From positions 297,204,150 to 297,268,149 of the forward strand of contig NC_064619.1 in NCBI RefSeq assembly GCF_023898315.1: a stretch of DNA of 64,000 bases, given 5' to 3'. Below, in pieces: positions 20,466 through 32,456 of the stretch (the stretch's first letter is position 1; every line of letters begins with the position of its first letter). Below the pieces are notes generated by a model that saw only the letters and a list, made by a program, of their open reading frames with translations, was not told the DNA's origin and searched no databases. Origin of the DNA: Schistocerca nitens (Eukaryota > Arthropoda > Insecta > Orthoptera > Acrididae). Both the position numbers and the translations under genes were made by a program.

Positions 20466-21921
20466 CACACATCAAAAAAAGTTTTGCATCACCCCGGTTC
20501 CCAGAACTCCTGAACGTTGACTGTGAATATTGTATCACAGACACAGTCCCTTTGACTGTTCAGAGATGTCAATAAACCCACCCAAAGATGGAAACAACCA
20601 TGCATCAGCAACGCCTATTAGACGGAGGGGGTCAGACAGCAGATCAGTTCCAGACATTCCACCAGGAAGGAGGTAGACGCCTCGTGTTGTCGGTAGTTCA
20701 ACCATGCTTAGACGGTCAATACCTTGGTTCGATTGCGTCCGCATTGTTACTTTGTGCCAGGAAGGGCTCTCAACAAGAGAAGTGTCCAGGCGTCTCGGAG
20801 TGAACAAAATCGATGTTGTTCGGACATGGAGGAGATACAGAGAGACAGGAACCGTCAATGACATGCCTCGCTCAGGCCGCCCAAGAGCTATTACGGCAGT
20901 GGGTGACTGCTACCTACGGATTATGGCTTGGAAGAACCCTGACGGCAACGCCACCATGTTGAATAATGCTTTTCGTGCAGCCACAGGACGTCGTGTTACG
21001 ACTCAAATTGTGCGCAATAGGCAGCATGATGCGCAACTTCACTCCTGACGTCCATGGGGAGGTTCACCTTTGCAACCACGATACCATACAGCGCGGTACA
21101 GATGGGCCCAAAACCTTCTGAATGGACCGCTCAGGTTTGCCATCATGTTCTCTTCATCGGTAGGTGTCGCATATGCCCTCAATCAGAGAATCGTTGGAGA
21201 CGTGTTTGGAGGTAACCCGGTCAGGCTGAACGCCTTAGACACACAGCCAGCCAGTGCAGCGAGGTGGAGGTTCCCTGCTGTTTTGGGGTGGCATTATGTG
21301 TGGCCGACGAACGCCGCTGGTGGTTATGGAAGGCGCCGTAACGGCTGTACGATACGTGAATGCCATTCTCCGACCAATAGTGCAACCATATTGGCAGCAT
21401 ACAGGCGAGGCATTCGAATTCATGGACGACAATTCGCGCCCCCATCGTGCACCTCTTGTGAATGACTTCCTTCAGAATAACGACATCGCTTGACTAGAGT
21501 GGCCTGCATGTTCTCAGACATGAACCCTATCGAAAATGCCTGGATTAGATTGAAAAGGGCTGTTTATGGACGACGTGACCCACCAACCACTCTGAGGGAT
21601 TTACGCCGAATCGCCGTTGAGGAGTGAGACAATCTGGACATACAATGCAGTGGTGAACTTGTGGATAGCATACCACGACGAGTACAGGCATGCACCAATG
21701 CATAAGGACTTTCTACTGGGTACTAGAGGTACTGGTGTGTACAGCTATTTGGACCACCACATCTGAAGGTCTCGCTGTATGGTGGTACAACATTCAATAT
21801 GTGGCTTTTATGAGCAATAAAAAGGGCGGAAATGATGTTTATGTTGATCTCTATTCCAATTTTTTGTACAGGTGCTGGAACTTTAGGAACCGAGCTGATG
21901 CAAAGCTTTTTTTGAAGTGTG
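20466..21921 (+). mobile_element. Tc1-like transposon, near full length, inactive
   Basis: Inverted ends cacacatcaaaaaaagtttt (20466) and the matching aaaagctttttttgaagtgtg (21921), each next to TA (20464-20465, 21922-21923). Length 1456 bp. The plus-strand transposase starts with a helix-turn-helix (20704-21048: FDCVRIVTLCQEGLSTREVS, then RRLGVNKIDVVRTWRRYRE) and continues with NNAFRAATGRRVT, an FSSSVGVAYAL segment where the first catalytic Asp region is mutated, GGSLLFWGGIMCGRRTPLVVM (21254) and DDNSRPHRAPLVNDFLQ (second Asp). Stops and frameshifts break it. A shorter sibling is at 32457-33676. Confidence 0.93.
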
Positions 21922-23585
21922 TATATAAGCTACGTTCCATTCTTTCTTTACCACCGACTCTTGGATTATCTCAGTTGAATGTCCATATTGCCCATATCTC
22001 CAATTTTACGTGGAACATAAAATCAAGGGCCAATACTCAATTGTGGTATTGCAGTTCATGGACTCTGTTCGGCATCTGTTTTTCGTCACTCCTTACATCG
22101 ATATTGTTGACATATCATTTTTCGTTTCCTCTGAGATACACTACGGACACGTGAATTTGACAGTATGTTGGTAGTACTGTATATCGTTTCCTGTTATGCT
22201 GTGCGGCAGATAGTAAAACCTTGCACTTCGCCATAAGAAAAACAAAAGGCGTCTCGCGTAATCTGTCACCGACATTACACGTAATTCGGCGCCTTTTGGG
22301 CTTTAATGCGGTTCTAGCTTTTTTCTAGCTTGTTACGATGTTCATAATTCCGAGTTTTGAACAAAACTTAACAGATACGCATGTAACTGATATTTTGAGA
22401 CCGCTCCGCTCTATACGAAATGCAAACAGTTGTAAAACAGCGTCTGAAATGTTCAGTGTGTCAGATGCGTTATGATATCAGATGAACAGATGATTGCGGG
22501 ATATCTAAAGTCTCATGGCTGTCGAATCTCCGCCCGCAACGGTGATTCGAAGTTGCCGTTAGGCCATCAGCACGTAGCGCGTCGTGAACTGCAACTGAAT
22601 GACTGCCATTAAACCCGCACTTCTGCTTCGTTTGGAAGCAGCACGTACCGTCCTTCACGGAAGTCCAGTAGCAAAAACTGTCGGGAGATCGTTGTACCAA
22701 GACTCTGTGCTTAGAAGCCCCACACAAAGGACAATATTACGCTGCCTGTTTTCGTCCTTTTGCCTGAAGTGTCTATGTGCCAAGGATGGAGTTGTCGAGA
22801 CTTCCAGATTATCTTCGAACAAGCAGCCATGATTCGCCCTTCGAGCAAACGCCAAATGGAAAAGCGTGTGATGCATGCAGGATTATCGTTGTGGTATACA
22901 GCGAAAATATATTTTACAGAAAGTACAAAGTCAGTGGTCCAAAATGATTTGTAATTAACATTTTCTAATCACAGGTAAACTCTTTGTGCTCACATTTAGT
23001 GGTGCTGTGACTGGCCTTCAGATAGTAAAAAGATTAGTTTGAACACCACAGTGCTTTACTAGGCACGGTCCTGTGGAGGTGGCATGCCATGGCCTTCCTA
23101 CGACCTCTGAAATAACTTAGCCAGTCATTTTATAGGAAGACCTACATTTTATTGTGGGCCCCAAACCACGACGCAACTCGGCATTTTTCTCATCGACAAA
23201 CATTGCAAGAAGTGAAAGAAGTAATAAGTGAGAGATCAAACTGCTAGGACTGACAGTGCATTGAACCAGAGACTTTGTACATGCGTTATTTGGCACTTTG
23301 CCACTCAACCACCGAGTTACAGATACGTTCGTAGTTTTTCTGTTACAGATAACTATTGATAGACCTTATCGCCGTTCCTTACATCACTTAAAATTTTCTC
23401 TCGTCGTTAAAAATCTCGTTACTTGTTTAAATTTTTATTTCTTTTCTTAATTTGACAATTTATATACTGTATTCGAAATATTTTGCTTTATTGATGTACA
23501 GTTTGAAGGTAATAATAAAAAACGATGAGCGAGAAAGATTCGTGAATGGCACACTTTTCTTTTATTGACCTTTCAACCTGTTAAC
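21922..23585. other. Unassigned; weak tRNA-like trace and weak hairpin
   Basis: Near 23190-23330 the minus strand has a tRNA-like pattern (ggtggttgagtggcaaagtg, then ctggttcaatgcactg) that may be an old SINE head. At about 22242-22300 the 10-11 nt arms caaaaggcg(t/c)c face each other. Frames up to 85 codons (22470-22954) lack motifs. Confidence 0.35.
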
Positions 23586-23589
23586 AGTT

Positions 23590-24115
23590 GTTCAGACTAC
23601 CATTGGCAAAAAGGGACTAGTACTGGCAAGAAGGGCATTCCTGGCCAAGAGAAGTGTACTAGGTCGAACATAGGCTTTAATTTGAGGAAGATATTTCCAA
23701 GAATGTGCGTTTGGAGCACAGCAGTGTATGATAGTGAAGCATGGACTGTGAGAAAACCAGAACTGAAAGGTGTCAAGCATTTAGGATGTGGTACTACAGA
23801 AGAATGTTGAAAATCAAGTGAGCTCATAGGGTAGGGAATGAGGAGGCTCTCTGGAGAATCGACGAGGAAAGGAATAGAAGGAAAACACTGACAAGAAGAT
23901 GAGACAAGGTGGAAGCACATATGTTAAGACATCACGGAATGACTTGCATGGTACTAGAGGGAGCTGTAGAGGGTAAGATATGTAGACAAAAAACAAATAT
24001 TGGAATACATCCAGAAAATAATTGAGAACGTCGGTTGCAAGTGCTATTCTGAGACGAAGAGGTCGAAACAAGAGAGGAATTCGTGGCGGGTCGCATCAAA
24101 AACTGTTGTTAAAAA
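23590..24115 (+). pseudogene. RTE-type LINE 3' fragment (RT C-terminal region)
   Basis: A frame-shifted plus-strand translation includes RMCVWSTAVYDSEAWTVRKP, a YYRRMLKIK segment, EEALWRIDEERNRRKTLTRR and HMLRHHGMTCMVLEGAVEGK. This is the characteristic post-catalytic region of RTE and related reverse transcriptases (consensus YGSETW, RRMLKI, GHVLRH). Catalytic motifs are absent because the copy is 5'-truncated. Several stops. Confidence 0.75.
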
Positions 24116-24400
24116 GAAAATAAATAAAAAAAGCTGCTAGATTTAAAAGCAGCTCTGTGCGGCTCGACCCTCGACTCTACGACATTATCTAGCTGGTGCT
24201 TCACATTTGGACGTGAAATGTAACGCTAGTGTTTGGAGAAAGGTTATCGTGACTTTGACACGTGAAGACGTTAAAAGATTGTGTAGACAAGCGGTAATCT
24301 AAAATAAGTATACAGAAGCTGGGAAAGGCCTACTTCGTTTGATCTTTATTTTCACTTGTTTTCTGAGAACATCCAGATCACTCGCGAACATCGTACAAAT

Positions 24401-24413
24401 GAACATTCTAGAA
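24401..24413. promoter_or_regulatory. Heat-shock-element-like site
   Basis: Perfect GAAcaTTCtaGAA triplet. Known HSF consensus is inverted repeats of nGAAn. Chance occurrence in AT-rich DNA is possible. Confidence 0.25.
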
Positions 24414-24918
24414 ATAAAAATAATATTATGTCACACACAAAATTTCTCCCGAATACTAAAAAATACTCTGAAGTACTCTTAAATTCACTGAAGTGTTCAC
24501 AAATAGTCACATTTTTCTACAGAACTGAACAGAGAACCGAACAGGTGTTCTTCTCTGTTCATGGACGAAGCACCAAATTATGTCATTTGAAAGCAAGCAT
24601 TGTGCGCTCTAATATTTTGTGGAATATGTTTTGTTTCCATTCTGGTCATGTAATTAAATAATTCTGGTGGAGGTACTTCCAATGGTGCTAGTCAAATTTT
24701 TCCACTCGTGCAACACATTGATGGTGTTTCTCTACTGAATGTCTTGGCACTGCTGAAATGTAAAACGACGCGCGTTTCGCCCACTGTATACCTTTCTAAG
24801 GTGGAATGTATTCCCACAACAGGATAATGGAACATTATAGAATATTTTATAACATTCTCGAGACTTGTAGAAGAGTCTATAACGTTCTGGAACATTTAAA
24901 ACATACTTCGATATTCCC

Positions 24919-24931
24919 GAAAGTTCTAGAA
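24919..24931. promoter_or_regulatory. Heat-shock-element-like site
   Basis: Perfect GAAagTTCtaGAA triplet, about 520 bp from the similar site at 24401, with further half sites (ttctggaac near 24885) nearby. Confidence 0.25.
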
Positions 24932-25666
24932 GAAACATTCTGATCAGTCTCAGTCACTTCGTCATTCGATTCCCAGTTGCTTCGTCGGCTTCCTATGAGA
25001 ATTCTGTTGGTCCGATGGCTTCTTTTGACATCCATGTCTTCGAACCCGACCCCTGCAATTCCTTCCGAATCCTTCTTCATGTGAGGAAAGGGAGGGATAC
25101 CATATCACATAACCCCTATGATGCCGCGTGGGTGGGTTGCGGAGTTATAGGGCCTAACTGGGACAAACCACGTTTACATTTCTTCTTTCTTCCGAGTTTC
25201 TTCGACTATGGGTCGCCTAGAGTATAAGGATTCTTGGCCTTCCTTCCCTGTCTTCTCAGAATCTCTTCATTCTTTCACTTGCTTTTTAGTGGCGTGGAAT
25301 GATATCATGCTGTTGGCTTTGCATCTGAATTCTTCTTTCTTTTGGATCATCTCTCTTGTAATATTATTGTCTTGTTCATCTCTTGGACCTCTTCTAAACA
25401 CTTAGAGGTGAACTTTAGTGTAAATGAAGATCTTTTTACACAGTCGGTTTCTGTTCATTCATGCTAAATGTACATAAAAAGTTGTTTCCGCATTCTAATT
25501 CCACATTTTTCGTATTCTTTCAAATTCCATCATCAGTGTTCTGGGGTCCCAGAATTTTAGCGAGAATCTTCCTTTCCTTCTTTTCAAGTTCTTCCAACTG
25601 CGCCTTACATTTTTAAAACAAGACACTCTGAAACACAGAGCCCTTCTAATTTTATACCTGAATTAC

Positions 25667-26166
25667 ATACATGGTCATCCACGGTAACTGTTCTTTCGGG
25701 AACAGATAATACCGTAATATATAGTTAAAATATGGCTTCCCGGCCATTGACCTTCTTGTGCGAACGCACACGCTATGCCCGAACTCATACGGGACTTGGT
25801 AGATTAATCTGCCACGAGTAATGAGTATGATGGGCAAACATCTATTAGGCGCACTACGAATGTAGTGGTGTGGACATGTTGGCAATGTGGATCTCACAGG
25901 GAGCGTGCAAGGGATAACTCCCTGCAGACCCACTATCCTCTGTGCCCACGGTGGCTCAGATGGATAGAGCGTCTGCCATGTAGCAGGAGATCCCGGGTTC
26001 GAGTCCCGGTCGGGGCACACATTTTCAACATTTCCCCAATGAAGTACATCAACGCCTGTTTGCAGCTAGGGTGTCCATTTAATTATCATTTCATTTCTAG
26101 CAAAGCTGCATGGTCATCCACGGTAACTGTTCTTTCGGAAACAGATACTACCGTCATATATAATGA
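25667..26166 (+). repeat. SINE/repeat family E with Thr-like tRNA head and direct end repeats
   Basis: A ~55-bp segment (ggtcatccacggtaactgtt...) occurs at about 25672-25725 and again at 26110-26163, ~440 bp apart in the same orientation. Between them lies a tRNA-like sequence (25948-26019): D-arm ggctcagatggatagagc, T-arm ccgggttcgagtcccgg with perfect 5-bp stem, and acceptor ends gtgccc/ggggcac. The anticodon loop is only about 6 nt and lacks U33, so it is a SINE head and not a working tRNA. The arrangement looks like a dimer or tandem unit. Confidence 0.65.
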
Positions 26167-26199
26167 ATTATAATCTCTGGTTTTGGCCTTGTAGGATAT

Positions 26200-26430
26200 C
26201 GCACGTCTTCTGTCTCTGTTCTGTGTTAAGTTTATAAACAAGGTCTAGCTTTATGGCTCGTCCTTTGACTGCAGTCTTTAAGCCGTTCAATAGATTTGAT
26301 CCATTCTCCTAAGTATTTGAATTTATCTGTGCTTTTAATCTTTTCGTATTTTACCTGCAAGTATTTCTCCTCTTGATATCCATGTTCCATATATTTCCTC
26401 TTCAACATGCAGTGCATTACTTTATACAGC
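26200..26430 (-). pseudogene. RTE-type LINE RT fragment
   Basis: A 61-codon minus frame with KIKSTDKFKYLGEWIKSIERL matches the conserved post-FADD region (FKYLGE) of RTE-type reverse transcriptases. Short orphan piece, no ends. Confidence 0.6.
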
Positions 26431-26671
26431 AGCAGGCACCGCTGTTATCGAAGACAACTTATAATTGTTCGCCTTGCGGCCGCAAGAAATGGACACGTTT
26501 ATGAAAGACTAAATCGAGTTTTTAGTTAGTTATATATACTGCTTATCGTGAAAATAGCAGCACTGCGAAGAGGGCATGCAACAAACGTCTAACTGGCATG
26601 AATGTATTTGGATATGCAAATGATCATATTCATTAGTTTCCCAGGTCAATATCACTTTTTTTAAACATAGC

Positions 26672-26860
26672 CGGCCGCGGTGGTCTCGCGGTTCTAGGCG
26701 CGCAGTCCCGAACCGTGCGACTGCTACGGTCGCAGGTTCGAATCCTGCCTCGGGCATGGATGTGTGTGATGTCCTTAGGTTAGTTAGGTTTAAGTAGTTC
26801 TAAGTTCTAGGGGACTGATAACCACAGCAGTTGAGTCCCATAGTGCTCAGAGCCATTTTT
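26672..26860 (+). repeat. SINE family A, variant head
   Basis: The head reads gccggccgcggtggtctcgc in place of the usual gccggtgtggccgagcgg; box B and tail are standard. Flanks tttttaaacata and ttttttcaacata form an imperfect target duplication. It represents a distinct subfamily. Confidence 0.88.
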
Positions 26861-27304
26861 TTTTTCAACATATACTACTAGTAAAGGGGTGAATGAGGTA
26901 TTGTTACAAGGGCTTTTTAACCGGCTTGTGACATTACACAACCATTTTGCGCTGAAATTTACTGTTTGTAGAAAATTTTATCATAAAAGGGACTTTTAAC
27001 AATGATCGGCCAAAGGGCATTATGAAGGCCCAGGTTCATAACTTTATTTTACAAAGCTAACTTATGAAACAGGAATAAGAAACTGCCTTTTCACATTATC
27101 TTATTGTAAATACCATTCTATTTGTTTTAAAGTATTTATTAACTGGATACAGCATTGTCATAGATAATAACCGTGACCACTGCGGTAGTCCATTATGTCT
27201 GCCCGTCGTATAAGTTGACTCTTCTAAACGAATATATCTTCCGAAATGATAAACGTATTTGTCATTGTCCTCTTCAACTGTGATTTTCCTATTGCTATTA
27301 TGGC
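26861..27304. other. No recognised element
   Basis: AT-rich DNA. A 100-codon minus frame (27096-27398) overlaps the next repeat and shows no motif. Confidence 0.4.
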
Positions 27305-27765
27305 CTATTGTATTGTATTGTATTGTATGGAACTGTGGATCTATAAACGACGGAGAGCCTTCGTCACCGCCGTGGTCCTCAGTGGTTAAGAACTCCATCG
27401 CCGCCCCACACCGAACCCAGGGTTACTGTGCGGTTCGCCCCCAGTGAACCCCCCGGGAACGTCTCATACCAGACGAGTGTAACCCCAAATGTTTGCGTGG
27501 TAGAGTAATTATGGTTTACGTGTACGTGGAGACAGTGTTTGCGCAGCAATCGCCTACGTAGTGTAACTGAGGCAGAATAAGGGGAAATAGCCCGCATTCG
27601 CCGAGGCAGATGGAAAACCGCCTTAAAAACAGTCCACATGCTGGCCGGCACACCGGACCTCGACACTAATCCTCCGGCCGGATTCGTGCCAGGAGCCGGC
27701 ACGCCTTCCCGCCCGGAAAGCAGTGCATTAGACCCCACGGCTAACGGGGTGGGCTACTACGGTCT
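27305..27765 (-). repeat. SINE-like repeat family F with pentanucleotide tail
   Basis: On the minus strand a tRNA-like head (ccccgttagccgtggggtct) begins near 27760. A ~380-bp body follows, including ggcggttttccatctgcctc and gtgtggggcggcgatggag, and the element ends at about 27305-27330 in tandem atacaata-type repeats. The 17524-17700 repeat is a partial relative. A 119-codon frame across it is not a gene. Confidence 0.65.
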
Positions 27766-28139
27766 AACTTGCTTACTGTAGCCGGATTTGTCCAAAATTA
27801 TGTGAATGTAAATGTATAAAGAAAGATTTATCATAAAGTCATGATTATTATTTCAGTCGTTCGGACTTTTCAAGATGTTTTCTCTTCGTTCTCACAGCCT
27901 CCGTTGTCCCAACGGCTACATTTATTACAAATACTATCATTATTTATAACTATAAAAGTGGAAAAGTTTCGCAAGAGTTCCCTGTTTATAATTTCATTAT
28001 ATATGAACAGAACAGGGGGGAGTAGCCCCATCTACATTATGTGTGTAAAGAAATGTCATACAGCGAGTTTCTCATTCAGATATCCCATTTGAATGTCGCT
28101 TACTTGTGTGGGGATCGTTTTCTTCCATGTTCCACTACC
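27766..28139. other. No recognised element
   Basis: Short frames only. Nothing seen. Confidence 0.4.
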
Positions 28140-28710
28140 CTACACAGCTGTGCTTCAAACGTACATTGTCAGATGGCCAGGAATACCCTTTTTACAGTGC
28201 TCGTCTGCTTTTTATATCCTCTTCGCCTCGTCCGTCATGGGTTTTTTTCTGCCTAGGTAGCAGAATTCCTTAACTTCATCTTCATCGTCTACACTTTGTG
28301 ATAACCATATCTTACGTTAAGTTCAAAAATGTGTGTAAAATCTTATGGGACTTAACTGCTAAGGTCATCAAGTCCTAAGCTTACACATTGCTTAACCTAA
28401 ATTATACTAAAGACAAACACACACACCCATGCCCGAGGGAGGACTCGAACCTCCGCCGGGACCAGCCACACATTCCATGACTGCAGCGCCTTAAACCGCT
28501 CGGCTAACCCCGCGCGGTTTATGTTAAGTCTCTCGCTGTTGTCATTTCTGATACTTCTCATTACTTTCATCTTTGTTCGGTTTAGCCTCAGCCCATATTC
28601 TGTACTCATTAGACTGTTCATTGCATTCAGCACGTCCTGTAATTCTTCTTTCTTCTTCACTTTCACTGAGGACAGCAATGTCATCAGTGAGTCTCATCAT
28701 TCTATAGGAT
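28140..28710 (-). pseudogene. RTE-type LINE RT fragment split by a SINE
   Basis: The right part (28520-28684) reads ELQDVLNAMNSLMSTEYGLR and LNRTKMKVMRSIRND, the region just after the FADD palm motif. The left part (28190-28320) reads VKEFCYLGRKKPMTDEAKRI. A family C SINE (about 28326-28505) lies between. The palm itself is lost. Related sequence is at 60920-61190. Confidence 0.75.
28326..28505 (-). repeat. SINE family C
   Basis: Minus-strand tRNA-like head (ggttagccgagcggtttaag, box B ggttcgagtcctcc) and tail with gtcctttagtataatttagg. It resembles family A in layout but is a separate sequence. Flanking tacgttaagt and tatgttaagt form an imperfect ~10-bp target duplication. Confidence 0.85.
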
Positions 28711-28711
28711 C

Positions 28712-29760
28712 ATGTTATGGGAGAAGCGTCTACAAGCATAGTCGGAAATCAACGGCAGCAGATTGTCGCCTTTCGGGACTACGGTTCATGTTTCTCGCTA
28801 CTCCTGCTCTCGTTGGTCCGGATCCCTCGATGCAAGTATGGGATCTGTGGTTTCATGAGCGCCATTCCTAACGCCGCGCAGGATATGAGTGGCCGCATGC
28901 CACTGCCGATGGAGAGATCAGACATGTTCGTATGGTTCGCTCGGCCGAGCAGAATCGTCCCGAACCGAGAGTAGGTGATGAATTATTTTATAACAAGACA
29001 AGTAGTATCGTGCAAGCAGTACGAGAATTTCTGCCCACGGACTTTGAGCATTGCTGCGGTATCCCTGGAAGTCGCAGCACAGAGAGGCGAGCCGACAGCA
29101 TTGCGCCCGACAAAATTGGACATAGCAGCGACACCACGTCTTTCCAGACGAATCGCATTTCTGCATCATATGCGTGTAGTGAATCCAAAGAGAACGAACA
29201 GAGCCAGATTGTATTCGTCATGATCAAACTGGCCCAGCACCTGGTGTGATTGTACCGTCTGCTATTGAGTGCACAACACAATCACCTCTGCTTCGCATAG
29301 CTGGTACTTTGGACAGCAAGTGTTGCACTTCTGACGCGTTAAAGTCGATGGCTTTGCTCTCTCTTCTGGTTCTATTTCTGTAACGTTGTCTTTCAACACG
29401 ATAACGCAAAGTCACATGTCCGTGCCGCCCTTACGTACCTCAGCACAGAGGGTATTCTATTGTCGCTCTGGCTAGCACGTCATCTACACCTCTCACCCAC
29501 TGAAAACATCTAGTCGTGGCTTCCAAAAGGACTTGGACGCCACCACTCGCTAAACACCACGATTGATAACTCTCGGAAGACAGTTGAAGTCGCGTGCAAT
29601 GATGTACCTGTATGCGTCATCGAAGTTCAGTTCCAATTGATGCCCACCCGGGACACAGTGACTGTGGCTGCCGGAGGGGACAGTTCTGTCTACTAATTTT
29701 GCACTCTGTTTACCCGCAAACTGCCTACAAATAATCATGTGACCTTCCTGCTGTATGGTA
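28712..29760 (+). mobile_element. Tc1-like transposon remnant
   Basis: Plus-strand translation is broken into frames: a helix-turn-helix-like N-terminus (28717, IVGNQRQQIVAFRDYG), a middle region, FQHDNAKSHVRAALTYL (second catalytic Asp context, about 29394) and LHLSPTENI (third-acidic context). Many stops. I did not find clear inverted ends, so boundaries are approximate. Confidence 0.65.
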
Positions 29761-30125
29761 TACGCTTAAAAAATAAAATGTCATTAATTGGTGTCCCTCC
29801 TAGTGTTACAATTTTAATAGCCAGCAGCATACCAGATTTTTCTACTTTTCTTTTTACGCAACTGTTTTTAACTATTATACTCAGTAAGCCTTAGATTTAT
29901 ACACCCTCTTTATCTACTCTTCCAAATTTTCTTCTGCGCTCCCTGTTGTACCTATTGGCTAGGAGATCCACTGCACTCCTCTACAAAAGGACCACTGTCG
30001 TAATGACCGCAAACTGGCTTCCTTGAACGACACATCGTGTTCTGAGCTGAGCTAGTAAGGGTGATTGTGCTTGGAAGATGCTCTGGTACGATTTAGAAAT
30101 TAGTTATATCTTTTGTTAGGAAATA
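29761..30125. other. No recognised element
   Basis: Spacer between two Tc1-like copies. Confidence 0.4.
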
Positions 30126-31515
30126 CACTACTGGCCCTTAAAATTGCAACACCACGAAGATGACGAGCCACAGACTCGAAATTTAACCGACAGGAAGAAG
30201 ATGCTGTGATATGCAAATGATCAGCTTTTCAGAGCATTCACACAAGGTTGGCGCCGGTGGCGACACCTACAACGTGCTGACATGAGCAAAGTTTCCAACC
30301 GATTTCTCATACACAAACAGCAGTTGACTGGCATTGTTGTGATGCCTCGTGTAGGGAGGAGAAATGCATACCATGACGTTTCCGACTTTGATAAAGGTCG
30401 GATTGTGGCCTATATCGATTACGGTTTATCGTATCGCGACAGTGCTGCTCACGTTGGTCGAGATCCAATGACTGTTAGCAGCATAGGGAATCGGTGGATT
30501 CAGGAGGGTAATACGGAACGCCGTTCTCGATCCCAAAAGCCTCGTATCACTAGCAGTCGGGATGTCGCATCTTATTCGCTTGGCTGTAACGGATCGTGCA
30601 GCCACGTCTCTATCCCTAAGTCAACGGATGGGGACGTTTGCAAGACAACAACCATCTGCACGAACAGTTCGACGACGTTTGCAGCAGCATGGACTATCAT
30701 CTCAGAGACCATGGCTGCGGTTACCCTTGACGCTGCATCACAGACGGGAGCGCCTGGAATGGTGTACTCAACGACGAACCTGGGTGCACTAATGCCAAAA
30801 CGTAATTTTTTCGGATGAATCCAGGTTCTGTTTACAGCATCATGATGGTCGCATCCGTATTTGGCGACATCGCAGTGAGCGCACATTGGAAGCGTGTATT
30901 CGTCATCGCCACACTGGCACCTCACCCGGCGTGATGGTCTGGGGTGCCATTCGTTACACGTTTCGGTCACCTCTTGTTCGCATTGACGGCACTTTGAACA
31001 GTGGACGTTAAATTTGAGATGTGTTACGACCCGTGGCTCTACCCTACATTCGATCCCTGCGAAACCCTACATTTCAGCAGGATAATGCACGACCGCATGT
31101 TGCAGGTCCTGTATGGGCCTTTGTGGATACATAAAATGTTCGACTGCTGCCCCGGCCAGCACATTCTCCAGATCTCTCAGCAATTGAAAACGTGTGGTCA
31201 ATGGTGGCCGAGCGACTGGCTCGTCACAATACTCCAGTCACTACTCTTGATGAACTGTGGTATCGTGTTGAAGCTGCATGGGCAGCTGTACCTGTACACG
31301 CCATCCAAGCTCTGTTTGACTCAATGCCCAAGCGTATCAAGGCCGTTATTACGGCCAGAGGTGGTTGTTCTGGCTACTGATTTCTCGGGATCTATGCACC
31401 CAAACTGCGTGAAAATGTAATCACATGTCAGTTCTAAAACAATGTATTTGTCCAATGAATACCCGTTTATCACCTGCATTTGTTCTTCGTGTAGCAATTT
31501 TAATGGCCAGTAGTG
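30126..31515 (+). mobile_element. Tc1-like transposon, full-length ends, inactive
   Basis: Inverted ends cactactggcccttaaaatt (30126) and aattttaatggccagtagtg (31515), flanked by TA (30124-30125, 31516-31517). The plus-strand transposase is in at least four frame pieces: helix-turn-helix (30282-30818, FDKGRIVAYIDYGLSYRD), AVTDRAATS/ARTVRRRLQQHGL (30562), NVIFSDESRF with first catalytic Asp (about 30805), and SMVAERLARHNTPVTTLDEL to the C-terminus (31192-31380). Frameshifts inactivate it. It belongs to a different subfamily from 20466-21921. Confidence 0.92.
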
Positions 31516-31517
31516 TA

Positions 31518-32454
31518 GCTTCATTAAATACTCGGGAATATTTCTTACTTCGGATCGTGGAAATTTTTTGTTAACTTTAGCCAGTGATATCGAACCTCAC
31601 CTTTTCCTTTGTTCACATCAATATCGCCAGTGCTCTACCTGGCTTATTCAAAACTGGTGTACTCTTCAGCTTTTGAGCATAACGTTATTGATATAAATTA
31701 ATTTCTTGCAACATTACCGGACTGATGGTTTCCTGTAATGAGTCTCATGTAGAAGTAAGGGAAAGTTTGCAACTGCTTAGTCAAAGTTATCGCCTTCAAC
31801 ATTCATCTTGTACACATGATGTATTTTTATCTGAACCTGACTGCGGAATTTGAGGTTGCTTCTCTGTTTATGGCGTAGCAACGTTTCTGTGGACCGATAG
31901 CCACTTGTGAACGAACTGGAAATATCTTGAATATACGCCTTCTTGCTGAGAGCAATAAGTGATTCTCCACTGCTCAGTGTCTTTCACCTATGTGGTTCAA
32001 AGGTGGTGGAGAAAGACGTATCTCTTTTACTCACTATGTTGTGTGTGATTATTCTATTGTTAGTGCGGGATTATTCTCCTCTTTGTATGGGTTCCTAACA
32101 TTGATACACTTGCCTCTCCAGTCCTCCATGCTGGCTTTCCGCTGTAATTTTATTTAATCATGGTTGTCATGCAAATAAGGGACAGTATAATTTTACCATT
32201 GGTTTGCTACAAGTTCGTGTGTTTCACGTAGGTTGTTGATGTCTACTACACGCCAACAGTTTTAATCACACTTGCTTTCCAAGTATTCGCCCACACCATA
32301 CACTCCCACATCCTATAGTTGGTCCGTAGAAAGATAAAGAAAACAGTTTCTTTCAGTCAAAAATATTTAATCAGATTTCTGTGTGATGGATGCTCATATG
32401 AAGTCTCCATGTAGTCGAACAGTATCACAAGGACTTGACCATCGCACGGTAAAA
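31518..32454. other. No recognised element
   Basis: AT-rich DNA without open frames above 60 codons, apart from one ending in the next transposon. Nothing seen. Confidence 0.45.
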
Positions 32455-32456
32455 TA

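Larger units (their letters stand above)
24116..25660. other. No gene; two heat-shock-element-like motifs
   Basis: Frames up to 101 codons lack known motifs. At 24401-24413 and 24919-24931 the sequence has three alternating pentamers of the form GAAnnTTCnnGAA (gaacattctagaa and gaaagttctagaa), the consensus bound by heat-shock factor. No downstream gene is recognised, so function is doubtful. Confidence 0.4.

Noticed and set aside
21690-22154. 154-codon plus-strand ORF
   Set aside because: Its first ~75 codons are the non-coding 3' end of the Tc1-like element, including the inverted repeat, and the rest has no motif. It is a chance frame.
22242-22300. Hairpin caaaaggcgtc/ggcgccttttg
   Set aside because: Only 10 of 11 paired bases with a ~35-nt loop. 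Too weak to call beyond chance.
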